Positions 25,476 to 35,463 are shown, counted from the first letter of the stretch. The stretch is DNA of 64,000 bases from Herminiimonas contaminans (GCF_015645465.1 NZ_JADOEL010000001.1:124001-188000), one strand, 5' to 3'. The notes: a model not told the origin generated them from the sequence alone. Program-made: numbers and translations.

Positions 25476-27554
25476 CTATCTCCGCGCCGGATGCGTTTCT
25501 ACGGAGATTTCAGGTTTGATGATGTCTTCTTCCGGCTGATTCGCATGGAAGTCGTCCGGGTAGTAGCCGACGCCGCGTGCTCCGGCCAGGCGCAATTGAC
25601 GTATCTGTGCCGCCAGTGTCTTCGACGGAATAGGCTGGCCCGTGCGCCAATCCTTGCTTTGCAATTCAAAAACTGTCGTGCGCAGGGCGCCCGGCGTTTT
25701 CTTCACCGTATCCATCAGGTGTGCAAGCCATGCAGTAGCATCTTTCGCGCCTTCCATATATGGCATGGCCATGATAGCGGTGTAGTCGTAGGTCGCGAGG
25801 AAGCTAGGATACGTCTGCGCGAACCAGTCTTCCGAATCCGGATTTAGGATAGGTTCCGCATAGATATTGCGTGCTGTCATCAGTGCAGGCTGGTATTGGC
25901 GCAGCGTTGCGGCCAGCTGCAAAGTGAATTCATTCAGGTAGGCGGTTTTCTTTTGCGCCCACAAGCGACGCAGTTGCGGATCTTGGCGCAACTCTTCCAT
26001 CGAACCCGACAGCTTCCACTGATCGCGATACACTGCCAGCGCCGCCGGGCTGGCATCTTCGTAATCCGACAAGGTCGCATCGTCGTGGAACAGCACACCG
26101 TAGAAAGCGGAATGTTTGCCCAGGTCTTCGTATATCTCGGTAATGGTCTGACGCGCCAAAGGATCGAAAGGTGACAGACGCAAATAACGATTCTGCGACG
26201 CAGATTCCGGTGCGCCCGGCATGGTTTGTACCAGATGCGTCGCTGCCGGATGGGTATCCGGCAATTTGAAAGCCATTACCGGCATCCAGGCAAATACCCG
26301 CACTCCGCCACGCGTGCGTAACTGCCATGAAACACGCGTAAACAAATCAGCACGTACCGGCATATGACGATTCGGGAAATACAGGGCGTCGGCCACGCCG
26401 TCGCCATCCGGATCCGCATACGCCTGCAAATAAACAGTAGTCGGACGCAGGCGCACTATGCGATCCAGCAGCTTGGACAAATTCGCTTCCTGTACTTCCG
26501 GATCGGGATCGTAGATGTAATCAAGGTCAATATGGATTACGCGCTCCATAGGACGTTCAACGCCATCATAGGTCGCTGGCTGGCGCAGTATTTCAGCCAT
26601 GCCATTGAGTTCAGTATCAAACACCACCAAGGTACGACGGATGTAATTCGGATCGTCGTTCGGCGTATTCGGGCCAGGCTCCAGGTTGAGCGAAATCGGC
26701 ATGCCGACTTCCGCCGCAATCTTATTTGCGATCTGGCTATTCGCACCGTACGGCCACACCATCGCACGCGGACGTTTGCCGGTTTCCTTTTCGATCAGGC
26801 TGGCGCTGCGTTCGAGGTCTGCGCGTATGCGCTTGGTATATGCCTCATCACTTTCGTATTGCTTGTTCTGTGGCCAGTAAAAACGCGTAATCGCCGCTGG
26901 CATCATATTGCCCTGCGGATTACCGATGATGCCCTTATGCAGACTGTGCGAATGCGAAGCCACTTCGATCAGACCCGAAGCCTGCATCTCGCGGACCTGA
27001 TCCCAGTTCACGAATGCCTGGCGTGGTGCCTTGATATCGCCGAACTGCACAGCTTGATCTTGCGGCGTCTGTATCCAGTCACCGACGATGGCGATCAGAG
27101 CCGGGAAGCCGAATTGCTTCAGCATCGGAAACACCTTGGTGTATATGCTTTCAAAGCCGTCATCGAAGGTCAGCAGAATGGCTTTCTCCGGCAAAGGTTT
27201 CTTGCCTGCGCGTGCATCGATGATTTGTTGCAGGCTGACCGGATGATAGCCGTTCTGATCCAGCCAGCTCAGTTGTGCGATCAGGTCGCGCGTATCCACC
27301 GCAGTGGCTTCCGGCCAGACCTTGAAGCTTTCCCTGACGTTGTCACGCACATCGTGATAACACAGCACGCGGTAAGACTGCGGCACATCCATATCCTGTG
27401 TCGCGATTTGCAAGCGTGATACTTCCACCCCTGCGGCTGGCTGCGACCATGCAAAGCCTGGTAGCAATGCAATCAGCAGCACACTCAGCAGGTGCCGGAA
27501 GAGATGTTCAGGTTTGCGCAGACTAATCAGCGCTGTCGCCAACAGGTTCTTCAC
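25476..27554 (-). CDS. pgaB: Poly-beta-1,6-N-acetylglucosamine N-deacetylase PgaB
   Basis: About 692 residues. The N-terminal NodB-type polysaccharide deacetylase domain has ILLTFDDGFESIY (catalytic Asp and metal Asp), metal ligands in SHSHSLHKG, and MVWPYGANSQIA. The C-terminal half is the PgaB hydrolase-like domain (RVFAWMPVMAF, GVLFHDDATLSD). It partially deacetylates PNAG in the periplasm to allow export. GTG 27554 overlaps the pgaA stop (GTGA) and is preferred over TTG 27566. The signal peptide ends near GFAWSQPA and has no lipobox Cys, unlike the lipoprotein PgaB of E. coli. Confidence 0.94.
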   Translation of the reverse strand: MKNLLATALISLRKPEHLFRHLLSVLLIALLPGFAWSQPAAGVEVSRLQIATQDMDVPQSYRVLCYHDVRDNVRESFKVWPEATAVDTRDLIAQLSWLDQNGYHPVSLQQIIDARAGKKPLPEKAILLTFDDGFESIYTKVFPMLKQFGFPALIAIVGDWIQTPQDQAVQFGDIKAPRQAFVNWDQVREMQASGLIEVASHSHSLHKGIIGNPQGNMMPAAITRFYWPQNKQYESDEAYTKRIRADLERSASLIEKETGKRPRAMVWPYGANSQIANKIAAEVGMPISLNLEPGPNTPNDDPNYIRRTLVVFDTELNGMAEILRQPATYDGVERPMERVIHIDLDYIYDPDPEVQEANLSKLLDRIVRLRPTTVYLQAYADPDGDGVADALYFPNRHMPVRADLFTRVSWQLRTRGGVRVFAWMPVMAFKLPDTHPAATHLVQTMPGAPESASQNRYLRLSPFDPLARQTITEIYEDLGKHSAFYGVLFHDDATLSDYEDASPAALAVYRDQWKLSGSMEELRQDPQLRRLWAQKKTAYLNEFTLQLAATLRQYQPALMTARNIYAEPILNPDSEDWFAQTYPSFLATYDYTAIMAMPYMEGAKDATAWLAHLMDTVKKTPGALRTTVFELQSKDWRTGQPIPSKTLAAQIRQLRLAGARGVGYYPDDFHANQPEEDIIKPEISVETHPARR

Positions 27555-30031
27555 TTTATCGCCCAATTCAAATTCAAATATCCGTAATGCCGCTTTTCGC
27601 GCATGCCGTCATACGGGTGCATGCTGACGCCGAGGCCGTAGCCGATGCTGAATTCATCGTCAAACGACCACAGGTGCCCATATTGCAAACCGGAAGTGGT
27701 GCCGGTGTTGTAACCTTCCTGCGAGTAACGACCGGTGTAGACCTGTACTTGCTGCACCATCCAGCGGCGGTAACGGCGCCAGGTACGCCATTCGCCCAGC
27801 AGCGCAACGGTCGCTTCACGATCACTGATCGGATTGAAATACACAGTATTCCGCGCACTGTTGCGCGAAGTTGCCAGCGACACCATGGAATCCAGCTTGA
27901 AGATAGGACCACTGATCCAACGCTCCGTCCATGCGATACCGAACACATCGCGATTATTGCCATCGCTATATTTAGTATTGGATATCTCCGCATCGATGCT
28001 GCGCGATTCGTTTTGCTGCCAGGTCACACCGGCCAATACGCGACGCCCAGTCACATTCGCGTTGTAGGCAGCCGCTGACAAATCATTGACGTTGCTATCT
28101 GCCGCCATGCGCATGCGCCAGTGATCGGAGAAATACTTCACAAACTGCAAAGCGATACCGCTTTTATCCGCGTTTTGTGTAGCCTGATTCACTTCACCTT
28201 CGATCTCCAGATCACGTACACGGTAATCAAGACCGACGCCGATACGGGTACGCGGTACGCTGGTTTCAGTCGGCAGACGGCGATCGATGCTACCGGTCGA
28301 ACGAGAGAGATGCGTGAATACCCGGTACTCTTCACCCAGCGTATTGGTCAGCGGCGCCGAATATAACTGCGCATCAAAAATTGACTCCGCTCCGGCCAGC
28401 TGCCCGCCCTTACCTATGGTCGTGCTGACGCGCAGAAATGGACGGTCATGGATGTCCAGCTTGCGTGCGAGGTTTTGCACGCCTTTATCTTCCGGGTAAT
28501 CAGCAGTCAACGGCCGTGAAATAATCTTGGCCTGCGCAAATTCATTCAGCGCCAGCAGGCTTTCCCCACGTCCGACCTGCGCACCCAGCGACTTGTCATC
28601 ATCCATTTGCATCAGCGTGAACTCTTCCAGCGCAGCGCGCGGATGTTCACGCGAGCTTTGCAGGCTGGCCCACGCCAGTCTCACTTGTCCGTTGAATGGC
28701 GCGATCCCGCGCAACTCGGCCAGATGCTTTTCGGCTGCGTTCAGGCGATCCGCATACAAACGCATCAAAGCGGGCGTGACGGTAGCGGTCGGATAATCAC
28801 CGTTCGGCGCTTCGACTGACGGGATGCCACGGTTGGCCAGGGTCGGCGTCACCTTCATCACACCGTCAGCCATGTCCTGCGCCTCATCGTGTTGCTCGCC
28901 TTCGCTATACGCATAAGCCAGGCCATTGCGCCAGGTATCAATATTGGCCACATCGCCGCGACCCGCTTCACTGATGGCGGCTATATATAAATCACGCGCC
29001 TGCTCTGGTTGCTCCAGGTAGAGATAGGCATCGGCTGCCGCGGCCTTCGCATAGGACGGCATCACGACTCCGGCGGCCAGCAATTCCTGATACAGCTGCA
29101 CAACCTGTTTCATCAGCTGCCGGTCGCGCAATGCCACCATCCGGTCAAACTGGGTCGCAGGCTGCGGATCGTAGTGATGCAAGACATTTGCTGTTTCGGC
29201 TATGGCGGCATCGGTAGTCTGGAAACGTGGCTGTTTGGTATCGACGAGCAGTTGGGCTTCGCCGAAATTGACAGTATGGCCAGCGACCGAATGCGCGAGT
29301 TGTCTCTGCTCTTCCTTGCTGAACCAATCCTTGCGCTTATCTGCAGTGCGCGCTGCCAGATACGGCATACCTGCACCGTTCAACGCAAACACATAGCCGC
29401 GATAAGCTTCTCGCGATTGCGGATCAAGCCGCACAGCGTCTTGGTAAGCATTCGCTGCATACAAGGCTTCTTCACGACGGGTGTAAACAAAACCCAGCAA
29501 GGTAACCATAGCTGCATCGCTGCGCTTGTACGCAGAGCTGAATGCAGGAAGAAAACTTTGTACATACTGCAAGGCGGCGTCAGGTTGCTTTTGTCCCAGC
29601 AGCGCGTGAACCAAGCCAGTACGTGCTTCCATATCATCCGGACTGGTACGCAGCACGAGGCGGTAGATTTTTTCCGCCTGCGTCCAGCGCTCGGCAGAAC
29701 GGGCAGACTGCCCGAGTGATTTCAATACGTAAGCTGGTGTCCCAGTGACACTGAGTTCATCCGCATATGCCAGTGCACTATTAAAGTCACCAGCCCACGC
29801 GTAGACAACCACCAGGTCATACAGAATTTTTTGATTTTGCGGATACTCGCGATGCCAGGCTTGCAGCTTCTCCAGCGCATTAGCGGTCTGACCGTCGCGC
29901 GCAGCAAGGATCACGGCATCATATTCACCTGATGGGATAGCTGCTTGTGACAGATGTGTCACGCCGAAACCCAAAAAGCAAAATGTGATTCCCGATACTG
30001 CTACTTGCAAACGATTGCGCTTATTTTTCAT
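27551..30031 (-). CDS. pgaA: Poly-beta-1,6-N-acetylglucosamine export porin PgaA
   Basis: An outer-membrane exporter of 826 residues. After a signal peptide ending near LSQAA there is a long periplasmic TPR superhelix (residues about 30-500, repeated A-x-x-x-A-x-x-x-A-V-x-L-x-P units). A C-terminal beta-barrel of about 300 residues follows and ends in an aromatic-rich strand (LNLNWAIK). The barrel has alternating patterns such as MRMAADSNVNDLSA. ATG 30031 is used because it starts the signal peptide; the ORF opens 17 codons earlier. It is the first gene of pgaABCD. Confidence 0.92.
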   Translation of the reverse strand: MKNKRNRLQVAVSGITFCFLGFGVTHLSQAAIPSGEYDAVILAARDGQTANALEKLQAWHREYPQNQKILYDLVVVYAWAGDFNSALAYADELSVTGTPAYVLKSLGQSARSAERWTQAEKIYRLVLRTSPDDMEARTGLVHALLGQKQPDAALQYVQSFLPAFSSAYKRSDAAMVTLLGFVYTRREEALYAANAYQDAVRLDPQSREAYRGYVFALNGAGMPYLAARTADKRKDWFSKEEQRQLAHSVAGHTVNFGEAQLLVDTKQPRFQTTDAAIAETANVLHHYDPQPATQFDRMVALRDRQLMKQVVQLYQELLAAGVVMPSYAKAAAADAYLYLEQPEQARDLYIAAISEAGRGDVANIDTWRNGLAYAYSEGEQHDEAQDMADGVMKVTPTLANRGIPSVEAPNGDYPTATVTPALMRLYADRLNAAEKHLAELRGIAPFNGQVRLAWASLQSSREHPRAALEEFTLMQMDDDKSLGAQVGRGESLLALNEFAQAKIISRPLTADYPEDKGVQNLARKLDIHDRPFLRVSTTIGKGGQLAGAESIFDAQLYSAPLTNTLGEEYRVFTHLSRSTGSIDRRLPTETSVPRTRIGVGLDYRVRDLEIEGEVNQATQNADKSGIALQFVKYFSDHWRMRMAADSNVNDLSAAAYNANVTGRRVLAGVTWQQNESRSIDAEISNTKYSDGNNRDVFGIAWTERWISGPIFKLDSMVSLATSRNSARNTVYFNPISDREATVALLGEWRTWRRYRRWMVQQVQVYTGRYSQEGYNTGTTSGLQYGHLWSFDDEFSIGYGLGVSMHPYDGMREKRHYGYLNLNWAIK

Positions 30032-30366
30032 GAGCTCGCTATAAAAAATGAATGTGTATTTTTTTACTTGAAAGAAATACACACCTTTAAAAGCGAATCG
30101 CCGACCAGTTGCGCCTCTTTGCCAACAAATGTCAACTTAATAACAAACCGACATATTTGCGGGCGTAGAGTTCATACGGGCTAAATAGCAACACAGATTC
30201 ACTTGCACCTAAAACTGTTGCCTTGAAAGAAAAAAGCATGTTGCTGGTTTCTTCTCTGCTTCATTTATCTACCCATAAAACAGGGGATGAGCAGGCGACG
30301 AAAATTACTTTTAAAAAGTAGAACGGACTGTATCAGAGGGACGAAGCCAGATCGTCAAAAAATTGT

Positions 30367-30389
30367 CAACAATTGCTAATTAATTGTTG
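30367..30389. repeat. Inverted repeat CAACAATT-N7-AATTGTTG
   Basis: Perfect 8-bp arms with a 7-base spacer, about 335 bases before the pgaA start. The arms share the word AATTGTT with a second palindrome about 40 bases away, suggesting a regulator binding region. Confidence 0.6.
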
Positions 30390-30410
30390 AATTAATACAC
30401 TCATAAACGG

Positions 30411-30426
30411 CAATTGTTAACGATTG
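30411..30426. repeat. Imperfect palindrome centred on GTTAAC
   Basis: CAATTGTTAACGATTG differs from its own complement at one symmetric pair. Together with the inverted repeat at 30367-30389 it forms a likely operator cluster upstream of pgaA. Confidence 0.5.
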
Positions 30427-30493
30427 AAACATCGCCAGTTTTTACGCATGTAAACATTTATTTGCTGACACAAAACGGGTAGAAATTTGCAGA

Positions 30494-30522
30494 GAAAAAA
30501 TGTTTCCATGAGGCATTTTTTC
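30494..30522. repeat. AT-rich hairpin
   Basis: GAAAAAATG and CATTTTTTC, 9-bp perfect arms, 11-base loop. It could be a leftward terminator for the acylase gene, whose stop lies 131 bases upstream in that direction, but the position is distant. Confidence 0.4.
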
Positions 30523-30652
30523 TGTCTCGATGAGATAACAAAAAAAACCTACATTGCCGCTGCAAAATTAGTTTCCGAATGGAAATTTTTTTGGGAAAAA
30601 ATCAGCACTGACTTTATGCCCTAAGCCATGCATCGAGCTTGAGCCTGCCTGC

Positions 30653-31723
30653 TTATATTCCCTGAAAGACGAAAGGCTGGGCCGGAACAAAGCTGCCGCT
30701 GACTTCGCCTGAATATGTGTGCGATTGATGCGGCCCCAGATCCAGTTTCTGCACACGCCCGGTCTCTTTCGAGAAATCGACTTTCCTGATATCGACCCAG
30801 AATGTATTCGGCGTCATCGCTGATTCAAAGAAATAGAGTTTGCGCTTGTGATCAAACACGGTGCGCCAGCGGGTCGATGAAATCTCTGGCTGATCCGGTG
30901 TCGCAATGCCCAGCGGCACAGATACATTTCGTATGACACTGAAGACGCTGGCCAGGCTTTCATCAGACGTGGATTTTTGCGGAATCGCATTCACGTAAAA
31001 AGAAGCTCGCGCAAAACGGTCGGATGCCCGATTCGTACCCGGCAACATGACGGTGCCACCTATCTGCTGCCAGTAGCTATTCAACGCAAGTTGCTGATCA
31101 TAAGTCGGTGAATTGGTCATGACCTGATACTGGCGACCATGATGGATCACTTGCTTGCCGTTGATGTATTCAAACACCGCACTGTCGCCGCTGGCGTCGG
31201 AGATAGCCAAGTGCAAGGTAGTCAGGCGCTGCTGACCCGGCACATTGTCAGTGACCAGCGTAAACGGTTCCTTCTCGAGCACTGCCACCGCTTCCGCCAC
31301 ACTGGAAAAATTATCCAGCACGTATTGCGTCCATGCAGCAATCGTCAGGCCCGGTTTACTGCTCGCTTCATACTTTGGATACTGCGATTCCGTCAGCCAC
31401 AAGACGCCCGCATACAAACCTGCTTCATTCACACCATCGGTGGTGGATACATCATAAGCAGTCGTCACAACCGAACCATACTTCGCCGTCCAGCGCAGCG
31501 AATTAGGCCCGACCTCACCGTTACGCTCCATACCGCGCGGCAGGATGTAGAGGTTGCTGCCTATATCGTATTTCCAGTCCATGGAACGGGCGGTGACCAC
31601 GTTGCCATCCTGTCCCAGATAAACGAAGCGCGTACACGCATAACTATGCATAGGTGCTGCGAACAAGCTGAGCGCGCACAGCTGCACTGTCAATTTTCGC
31701 CACTGCCTGAACCGGAATCCCAT
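30653..31723 (-). CDS. Secreted choloylglycine hydrolase / penicillin V acylase family protein
   Basis: A 356-residue N-terminal-nucleophile hydrolase. The signal peptide ends at SYA and the next residue is Cys30 (CTRFVYLG), so signal cleavage itself would expose the catalytic Cys. Other family residues are present: Asp in ARSMDWKYD, Asn in MTNSPTYDQQL and Arg in SSTRWRTVFD. Gram-negative members of the penicillin V acylase group often hydrolyse N-acyl-homoserine lactones, but substrate cannot be read from sequence here. It is monocistronic, upstream of and in the same direction as the pga operon. Confidence 0.9.
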   Translation of the reverse strand: MGFRFRQWRKLTVQLCALSLFAAPMHSYACTRFVYLGQDGNVVTARSMDWKYDIGSNLYILPRGMERNGEVGPNSLRWTAKYGSVVTTAYDVSTTDGVNEAGLYAGVLWLTESQYPKYEASSKPGLTIAAWTQYVLDNFSSVAEAVAVLEKEPFTLVTDNVPGQQRLTTLHLAISDASGDSAVFEYINGKQVIHHGRQYQVMTNSPTYDQQLALNSYWQQIGGTVMLPGTNRASDRFARASFYVNAIPQKSTSDESLASVFSVIRNVSVPLGIATPDQPEISSTRWRTVFDHKRKLYFFESAMTPNTFWVDIRKVDFSKETGRVQKLDLGPHQSHTYSGEVSGSFVPAQPFVFQGI

Positions 31724-31872
31724 AAGACCTCCTGTAGAAATGGAAAGTGCAACGTCTGTCTGGTGACAAGCGTCAATATAACCGGTAATCAGGGGAACGC
31801 GAATTTCAGGAATGCGGACGGCACTCCATAGACTGATGGAGTGCCGTGTAAACGAATGATGGGATGCAGGTG

Positions 31873-32913
31873 TCAGGACATGTGCATGGCAGGCACAGCA
31901 TCCTCGAACTCATGCTTTTTTTTATTGATAGCGACATCCAGATCTGGGCGCTGTATGCCGTTCTTTGCCGCGACGACTTCAGCCATGATGCTGATGGCAA
32001 TTTCTGACGGCGTTTTGCTGCCTATATAAATACCGACCGGGCCATGCAGGCGCGCCAGGTTTTCACCGCTGACCTCGAAATGCTCGGCCAGACGTTCCCG
32101 ACGTGCCGTATTGTTGCGCCGGCTGCCTATGGCACCGACATAGAATGCCGGACTGACCAGCGCTTCCATCAGGGCCAGGTCATCCAGCTTGGGATCATGC
32201 GTCAGTGCGATGACGCAGGTGCGCTGATCCGGCTTCATCTCGTACACTGCGTCGTCCGGCATACCTTCCACGAAGCGCACATTCGGCACACTCCAGCCAC
32301 GCCTGTACTCATCACGTGGATCACATACCGTCACGGAGAAACCGCTAAAGGCTGCCATCGTCGCCAGGTACTCGGTTAATTGTCCGGCACCGATCAGCAA
32401 CATGCGGTAACCCGGCCCGAACACGGCTTTCATCGCAAACTTGGTAACCGCCAATGCCGATGGCCTGTCAGCCGGAGCCAGCGCCACCGCACCGCTGACC
32501 AGATCCACCGTCCGCTGTACCAGTGCACCAGCTTCCAGCTGGCTGACCAGTTGTTCCAGTGCATGCGCATCCGGATTGAACTCCAGCAGTAATTCCAGCG
32601 TACCGCCACAAGGCAGGCCGAAGCGATGAGCTTCATCCGCTGACAAGCCATAGCAATCCCACTGCGGCCGCCGCGCCTGCCCTTTTTCATTGAGAAAGGC
32701 ATCCTTGTTCGTGAAGCGCGTGATCAAGTCATCCTCGATACAGCCACCAGAGACCGACCCGACCACACTGCCCGTCTCGCACAATGCCATCAGCGAACCG
32801 ACCGGACGTGGTGAGGCACCCCAGGTTCGCGTCACGGTTGCCAGCACTGCGTGCTTGCCTTGCAAACGCCAGTCGCGCAAGGTGCGCAATACGATCAGGT
32901 CGAGGTTCTCCAT
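31873..32913 (-). CDS. XdhC/CoxI family molybdoenzyme maturation factor
   Basis: A 346-residue protein with an N-terminal XdhC_CoxI domain (AVLATVTRTWGASPRPVGS, GSVSGGCIEDDL) and a C-terminal Rossmann domain (MLLIGAGQLTEYLATMA, VIALTHDPKLDDLAL, YVGAIGSRRN). XdhC proteins bind molybdenum cofactor, help its sulfuration and insert it into xanthine-dehydrogenase-type enzymes. It closes the leftward operon whose first genes encode such an enzyme. ATG 32913 has better spacing from AAGGAG than the adjacent ATG 32916. Confidence 0.92.
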   Translation of the reverse strand: MENLDLIVLRTLRDWRLQGKHAVLATVTRTWGASPRPVGSLMALCETGSVVGSVSGGCIEDDLITRFTNKDAFLNEKGQARRPQWDCYGLSADEAHRFGLPCGGTLELLLEFNPDAHALEQLVSQLEAGALVQRTVDLVSGAVALAPADRPSALAVTKFAMKAVFGPGYRMLLIGAGQLTEYLATMAAFSGFSVTVCDPRDEYRRGWSVPNVRFVEGMPDDAVYEMKPDQRTCVIALTHDPKLDDLALMEALVSPAFYVGAIGSRRNNTARRERLAEHFEVSGENLARLHGPVGIYIGSKTPSEIAISIMAEVVAAKNGIQRPDLDVAINKKKHEFEDAVPAMHMS

Positions 32914-32922
32914 CATGACTCC

Positions 32923-33627
32923 TTAACCGCCCAGGTAGGCGCGACGAATTTCAGGATTGGACCGCATTTCAGCCGACGTACCTTGTGTCACGATATGACC
33001 GTTCTCCAACAGATAAGCCCGATCACACATGGCTAGCGCAGCGTAGGCATTCTGTTCGACGATGAGCACCGTCGTACCCTCCTTGTTGATTTCCTGGATC
33101 AGGCTGAAGATTTGCTCAACGATATTCGGTGCAAGTCCGAGTGATGGTTCGTCAAACATGACCAGCCGTGGCCGCGACATCAGCGCACGTGCGATTGCCA
33201 GCATTTGCTGCTCGCCGCCGGACAAGGTGCCCGCCACTTGCTGTATGCGCTCGCGCAAACGCGGGAACTTGTCGAACATGCGCTCCATATCGTCACGCAC
33301 CTGCGGCTTGTCCTTGCGTCGGTATGCGCCCATCTCCATGTTTTCGCGCACTGTCAGTTGCGGGAAGACGCGTCGCCCTTCCGGGCAATGCGAGATACCG
33401 TGATCGATGACTTCGGCCGGTGACGCACCAGAAACCAGATGACCATCCATGCGTATGCTGCCATGCGCCAGCGGCTCCAGTCCGTTAATGGCGCGTAGCG
33501 TGGTCGACTTGCCCGCGCCATTGGCACCAATCAGGGTAACGATCTCGCCTTCGTTGACTTCCAGCGAGATTTTGTTGATGCCGGTAGTGGCACCATAGCG
33601 CACGGTGATTTCTTCAATTTTCAGCAT
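32923..33627 (-). CDS. livF: Branched-chain-amino-acid-type ABC transporter ATP-binding protein LivF
   Basis: About 234 residues. ABC signature LSGGEQQMLAIARALM, Walker A GANGAGKSTTL, Walker B RLVMFDEPSLGLAP. It is the second ATPase of the HAAT-family importer encoded here. Its start overlaps the end of livG by 14 bases. Substrate is likely the compound degraded by the neighbouring catabolic genes, not an amino acid; this is inference from the operon. Confidence 0.93.
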   Translation of the reverse strand: MLKIEEITVRYGATTGINKISLEVNEGEIVTLIGANGAGKSTTLRAINGLEPLAHGSIRMDGHLVSGASPAEVIDHGISHCPEGRRVFPQLTVRENMEMGAYRRKDKPQVRDDMERMFDKFPRLRERIQQVAGTLSGGEQQMLAIARALMSRPRLVMFDEPSLGLAPNIVEQIFSLIQEINKEGTTVLIVEQNAYAALAMCDRAYLLENGHIVTQGTSAEMRSNPEIRRAYLGG

Positions 33628-34420
33628 GTTCAATCCCCGATCCAAGATAGGCGCGAATGACTTCAGGGTCATTCTGAATTTCAGATGGCGAACCGGTGGC
33701 GATCAGGCGGCCGTAATTCAGCACCACAATGTGATCCGAGATAGACATCACCATGTGCATGTCATGCTCGACCAGTAGCACGGTGACGCCGCCCTGCCCT
33801 ATGCGCCTGACCATTTCCTTGAAGGCTTCGGTTTCCGATGGGTTCAGCCCCGCTGCCGGTTCATCCAGCAGCAGCACTTTCGGCTTGGCTGCCAGTGCAA
33901 GTCCGACACCTAACAAGCGCTGCTCGCCGTATGACAGATTGGAAGCCAGTGTATTTGCCCGCGCACTAAGGCCGAGGAAGGCGATCAGGTCATGTGCCTG
34001 CGCCTGCAAGTCTGCTTCTTCCTTACGGAATTTATGCGTACGCAACAGCGATTGCAACACGCCACACTCACCCTTCAGATGCAGCGCAGTGAGTATGTTC
34101 TCCGCCACGGTACACGCTGAAAAAATGCTGGTACGCTGAAAACTGCGCACCAGCCCAAGCGCGGAGATTTGCTCAGGGGCCATGCCGGTAATGTCATGGC
34201 CAAATAATTTAACGCGTCCCGAAGTCGGTTTCATGTATCCGGAGATCACGTTGTAGGTAGTGGTTTTGCCCGCGCCGTTCGGACCGATCAGGCTGACGAT
34301 CTTGCCAGCCGGTACCGCGAAGCTGGCATTGTCGACTGCTGTCAATCCGGCGATGCGCATGGTCACGCCTTCCAGCTCGAGTGCTGGTATCTGCTTGTTC
34401 TGGGTCTGAGTAGAATTCAT
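33614..34420 (-). CDS. livG: Branched-chain-amino-acid-type ABC transporter ATP-binding protein LivG
   Basis: 268 residues. Walker A GPNGAGKTTTYNVI, ABC signature LSYGEQRLLGVGLALA, Walker B KVLLLDEPAAGLNPSE, and the LivG-type C-terminal extension ending in an AYLGSG motif. Start overlaps the livM stop (ATGA). Confidence 0.93.
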   Translation of the reverse strand: MNSTQTQNKQIPALELEGVTMRIAGLTAVDNASFAVPAGKIVSLIGPNGAGKTTTYNVISGYMKPTSGRVKLFGHDITGMAPEQISALGLVRSFQRTSIFSACTVAENILTALHLKGECGVLQSLLRTHKFRKEEADLQAQAHDLIAFLGLSARANTLASNLSYGEQRLLGVGLALAAKPKVLLLDEPAAGLNPSETEAFKEMVRRIGQGGVTVLLVEHDMHMVMSISDHIVVLNYGRLIATGSPSEIQNDPEVIRAYLGSGIEHAEN

Positions 34421-35463
34421 GCTGTTTTCCTCCGCACGACAGGTGTTTGCTCTTGCACAGGGCGGGATGAATAGCGACGCAGCAGGTTACCGGCTGACGG
34501 CACCACACCTTTAGGCATGAAGACCAGGACTGCAATCATCAGCACGCCATAAATCATCCACTGGATTTCCGGCGACACGACGCCACGCAGCACTTCCGGC
34601 AGCAAACCAAACAACAAGCCACCAACTACCGGCCCTGCCAGCGTGCCCTTGCCACCGACGATGACCATGATGACCATCATGATGGTGAACATAAACATGA
34701 AGACATCCGGATCAATAATCCGCACCGTGTGTGCATACAGTCCACCAGCTGCACCGGCGATACCCGCAGCGAAGATAGTGGCAATGCCCAGATAGTGGGT
34801 CACACGGATGCCGACCGAACGCGCCAGCACTTCATTCTCACGCAAGGCGATCATGGCGCGACCGATACGGCTATGCACCAGCGCCGCAACCAGCAAGTAA
34901 GCAACGACGGCCACTGCCAATACCAGCCAGTAGGTCGACAACTTGGTCGAGAGATCGATCACCCCCTCACCCGGCACCCACATGGTCAGAGCCGGGATAT
35001 TGTTCAGGGCCATCGGTCCTTCGGTCAGGTCTACCCAGTTGAGTGCCACCATACGCATCACTTGCGCAAAGCTGATGGTGACAATCACAAAGTAAGCACC
35101 GCGTACGCGGAATGCCAGCTTGCCGAGCAACCAGCCTGCGACCGCAGCGAATGCAATACCGCAAACAAAGGCCAGCCATACCGGCTTCGGCGTCACCACC
35201 AGCGGCTCCGTCATACCCCACAACGTGACATCAAAGCCCAGTGACAGTAGCGAGGTGGTGTAAGCCCCCAGGCCGAAGAACGCCACATGACCGAGGCTCA
35301 GTTGCCCGGTATAACCGAGCAGCAGATTCAGGCTGATCGCGGCGATGATAAAAATGCCGACCGAAGCCACCACCGACAGCAGGTATGGATCCGGCCAGAT
35401 CAAAGGCAACAGCGCCAGCGCCAGGACGGAAATGCAAAAAGTCATTTTCTTTTTCATGATCAA
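34417..35463 (-). CDS. livM: Branched-chain-amino-acid-type ABC transporter permease LivM
   Basis: 348 residues, about ten membrane helices. Typical LivM features: SLNLLLGYTGQLSLGHVAFFGLGAY near residue 45, LRENEVLARSVGI, and AGGLYAHTVRIIDP. Overlaps livH by four bases and livG by four. Confidence 0.92.
   Translation of the reverse strand: MIMKKKMTFCISVLALALLPLIWPDPYLLSVVASVGIFIIAAISLNLLLGYTGQLSLGHVAFFGLGAYTTSLLSLGFDVTLWGMTEPLVVTPKPVWLAFVCGIAFAAVAGWLLGKLAFRVRGAYFVIVTISFAQVMRMVALNWVDLTEGPMALNNIPALTMWVPGEGVIDLSTKLSTYWLVLAVAVVAYLLVAALVHSRIGRAMIALRENEVLARSVGIRVTHYLGIATIFAAGIAGAAGGLYAHTVRIIDPDVFMFMFTIMMVIMVIVGGKGTLAGPVVGGLLFGLLPEVLRGVVSPEIQWMIYGVLMIAVLVFMPKGVVPSAGNLLRRYSSRPVQEQTPVVRRKTA

Larger units (their letters stand above)
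30032..30652. other. AT-rich regulatory interval upstream of pgaABCD
   Basis: About 620 bases with no convincing gene. It must hold the pga promoter and holds several inverted repeats listed separately. Rich in AATTGTT and AACAATT words. Confidence 0.6.
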
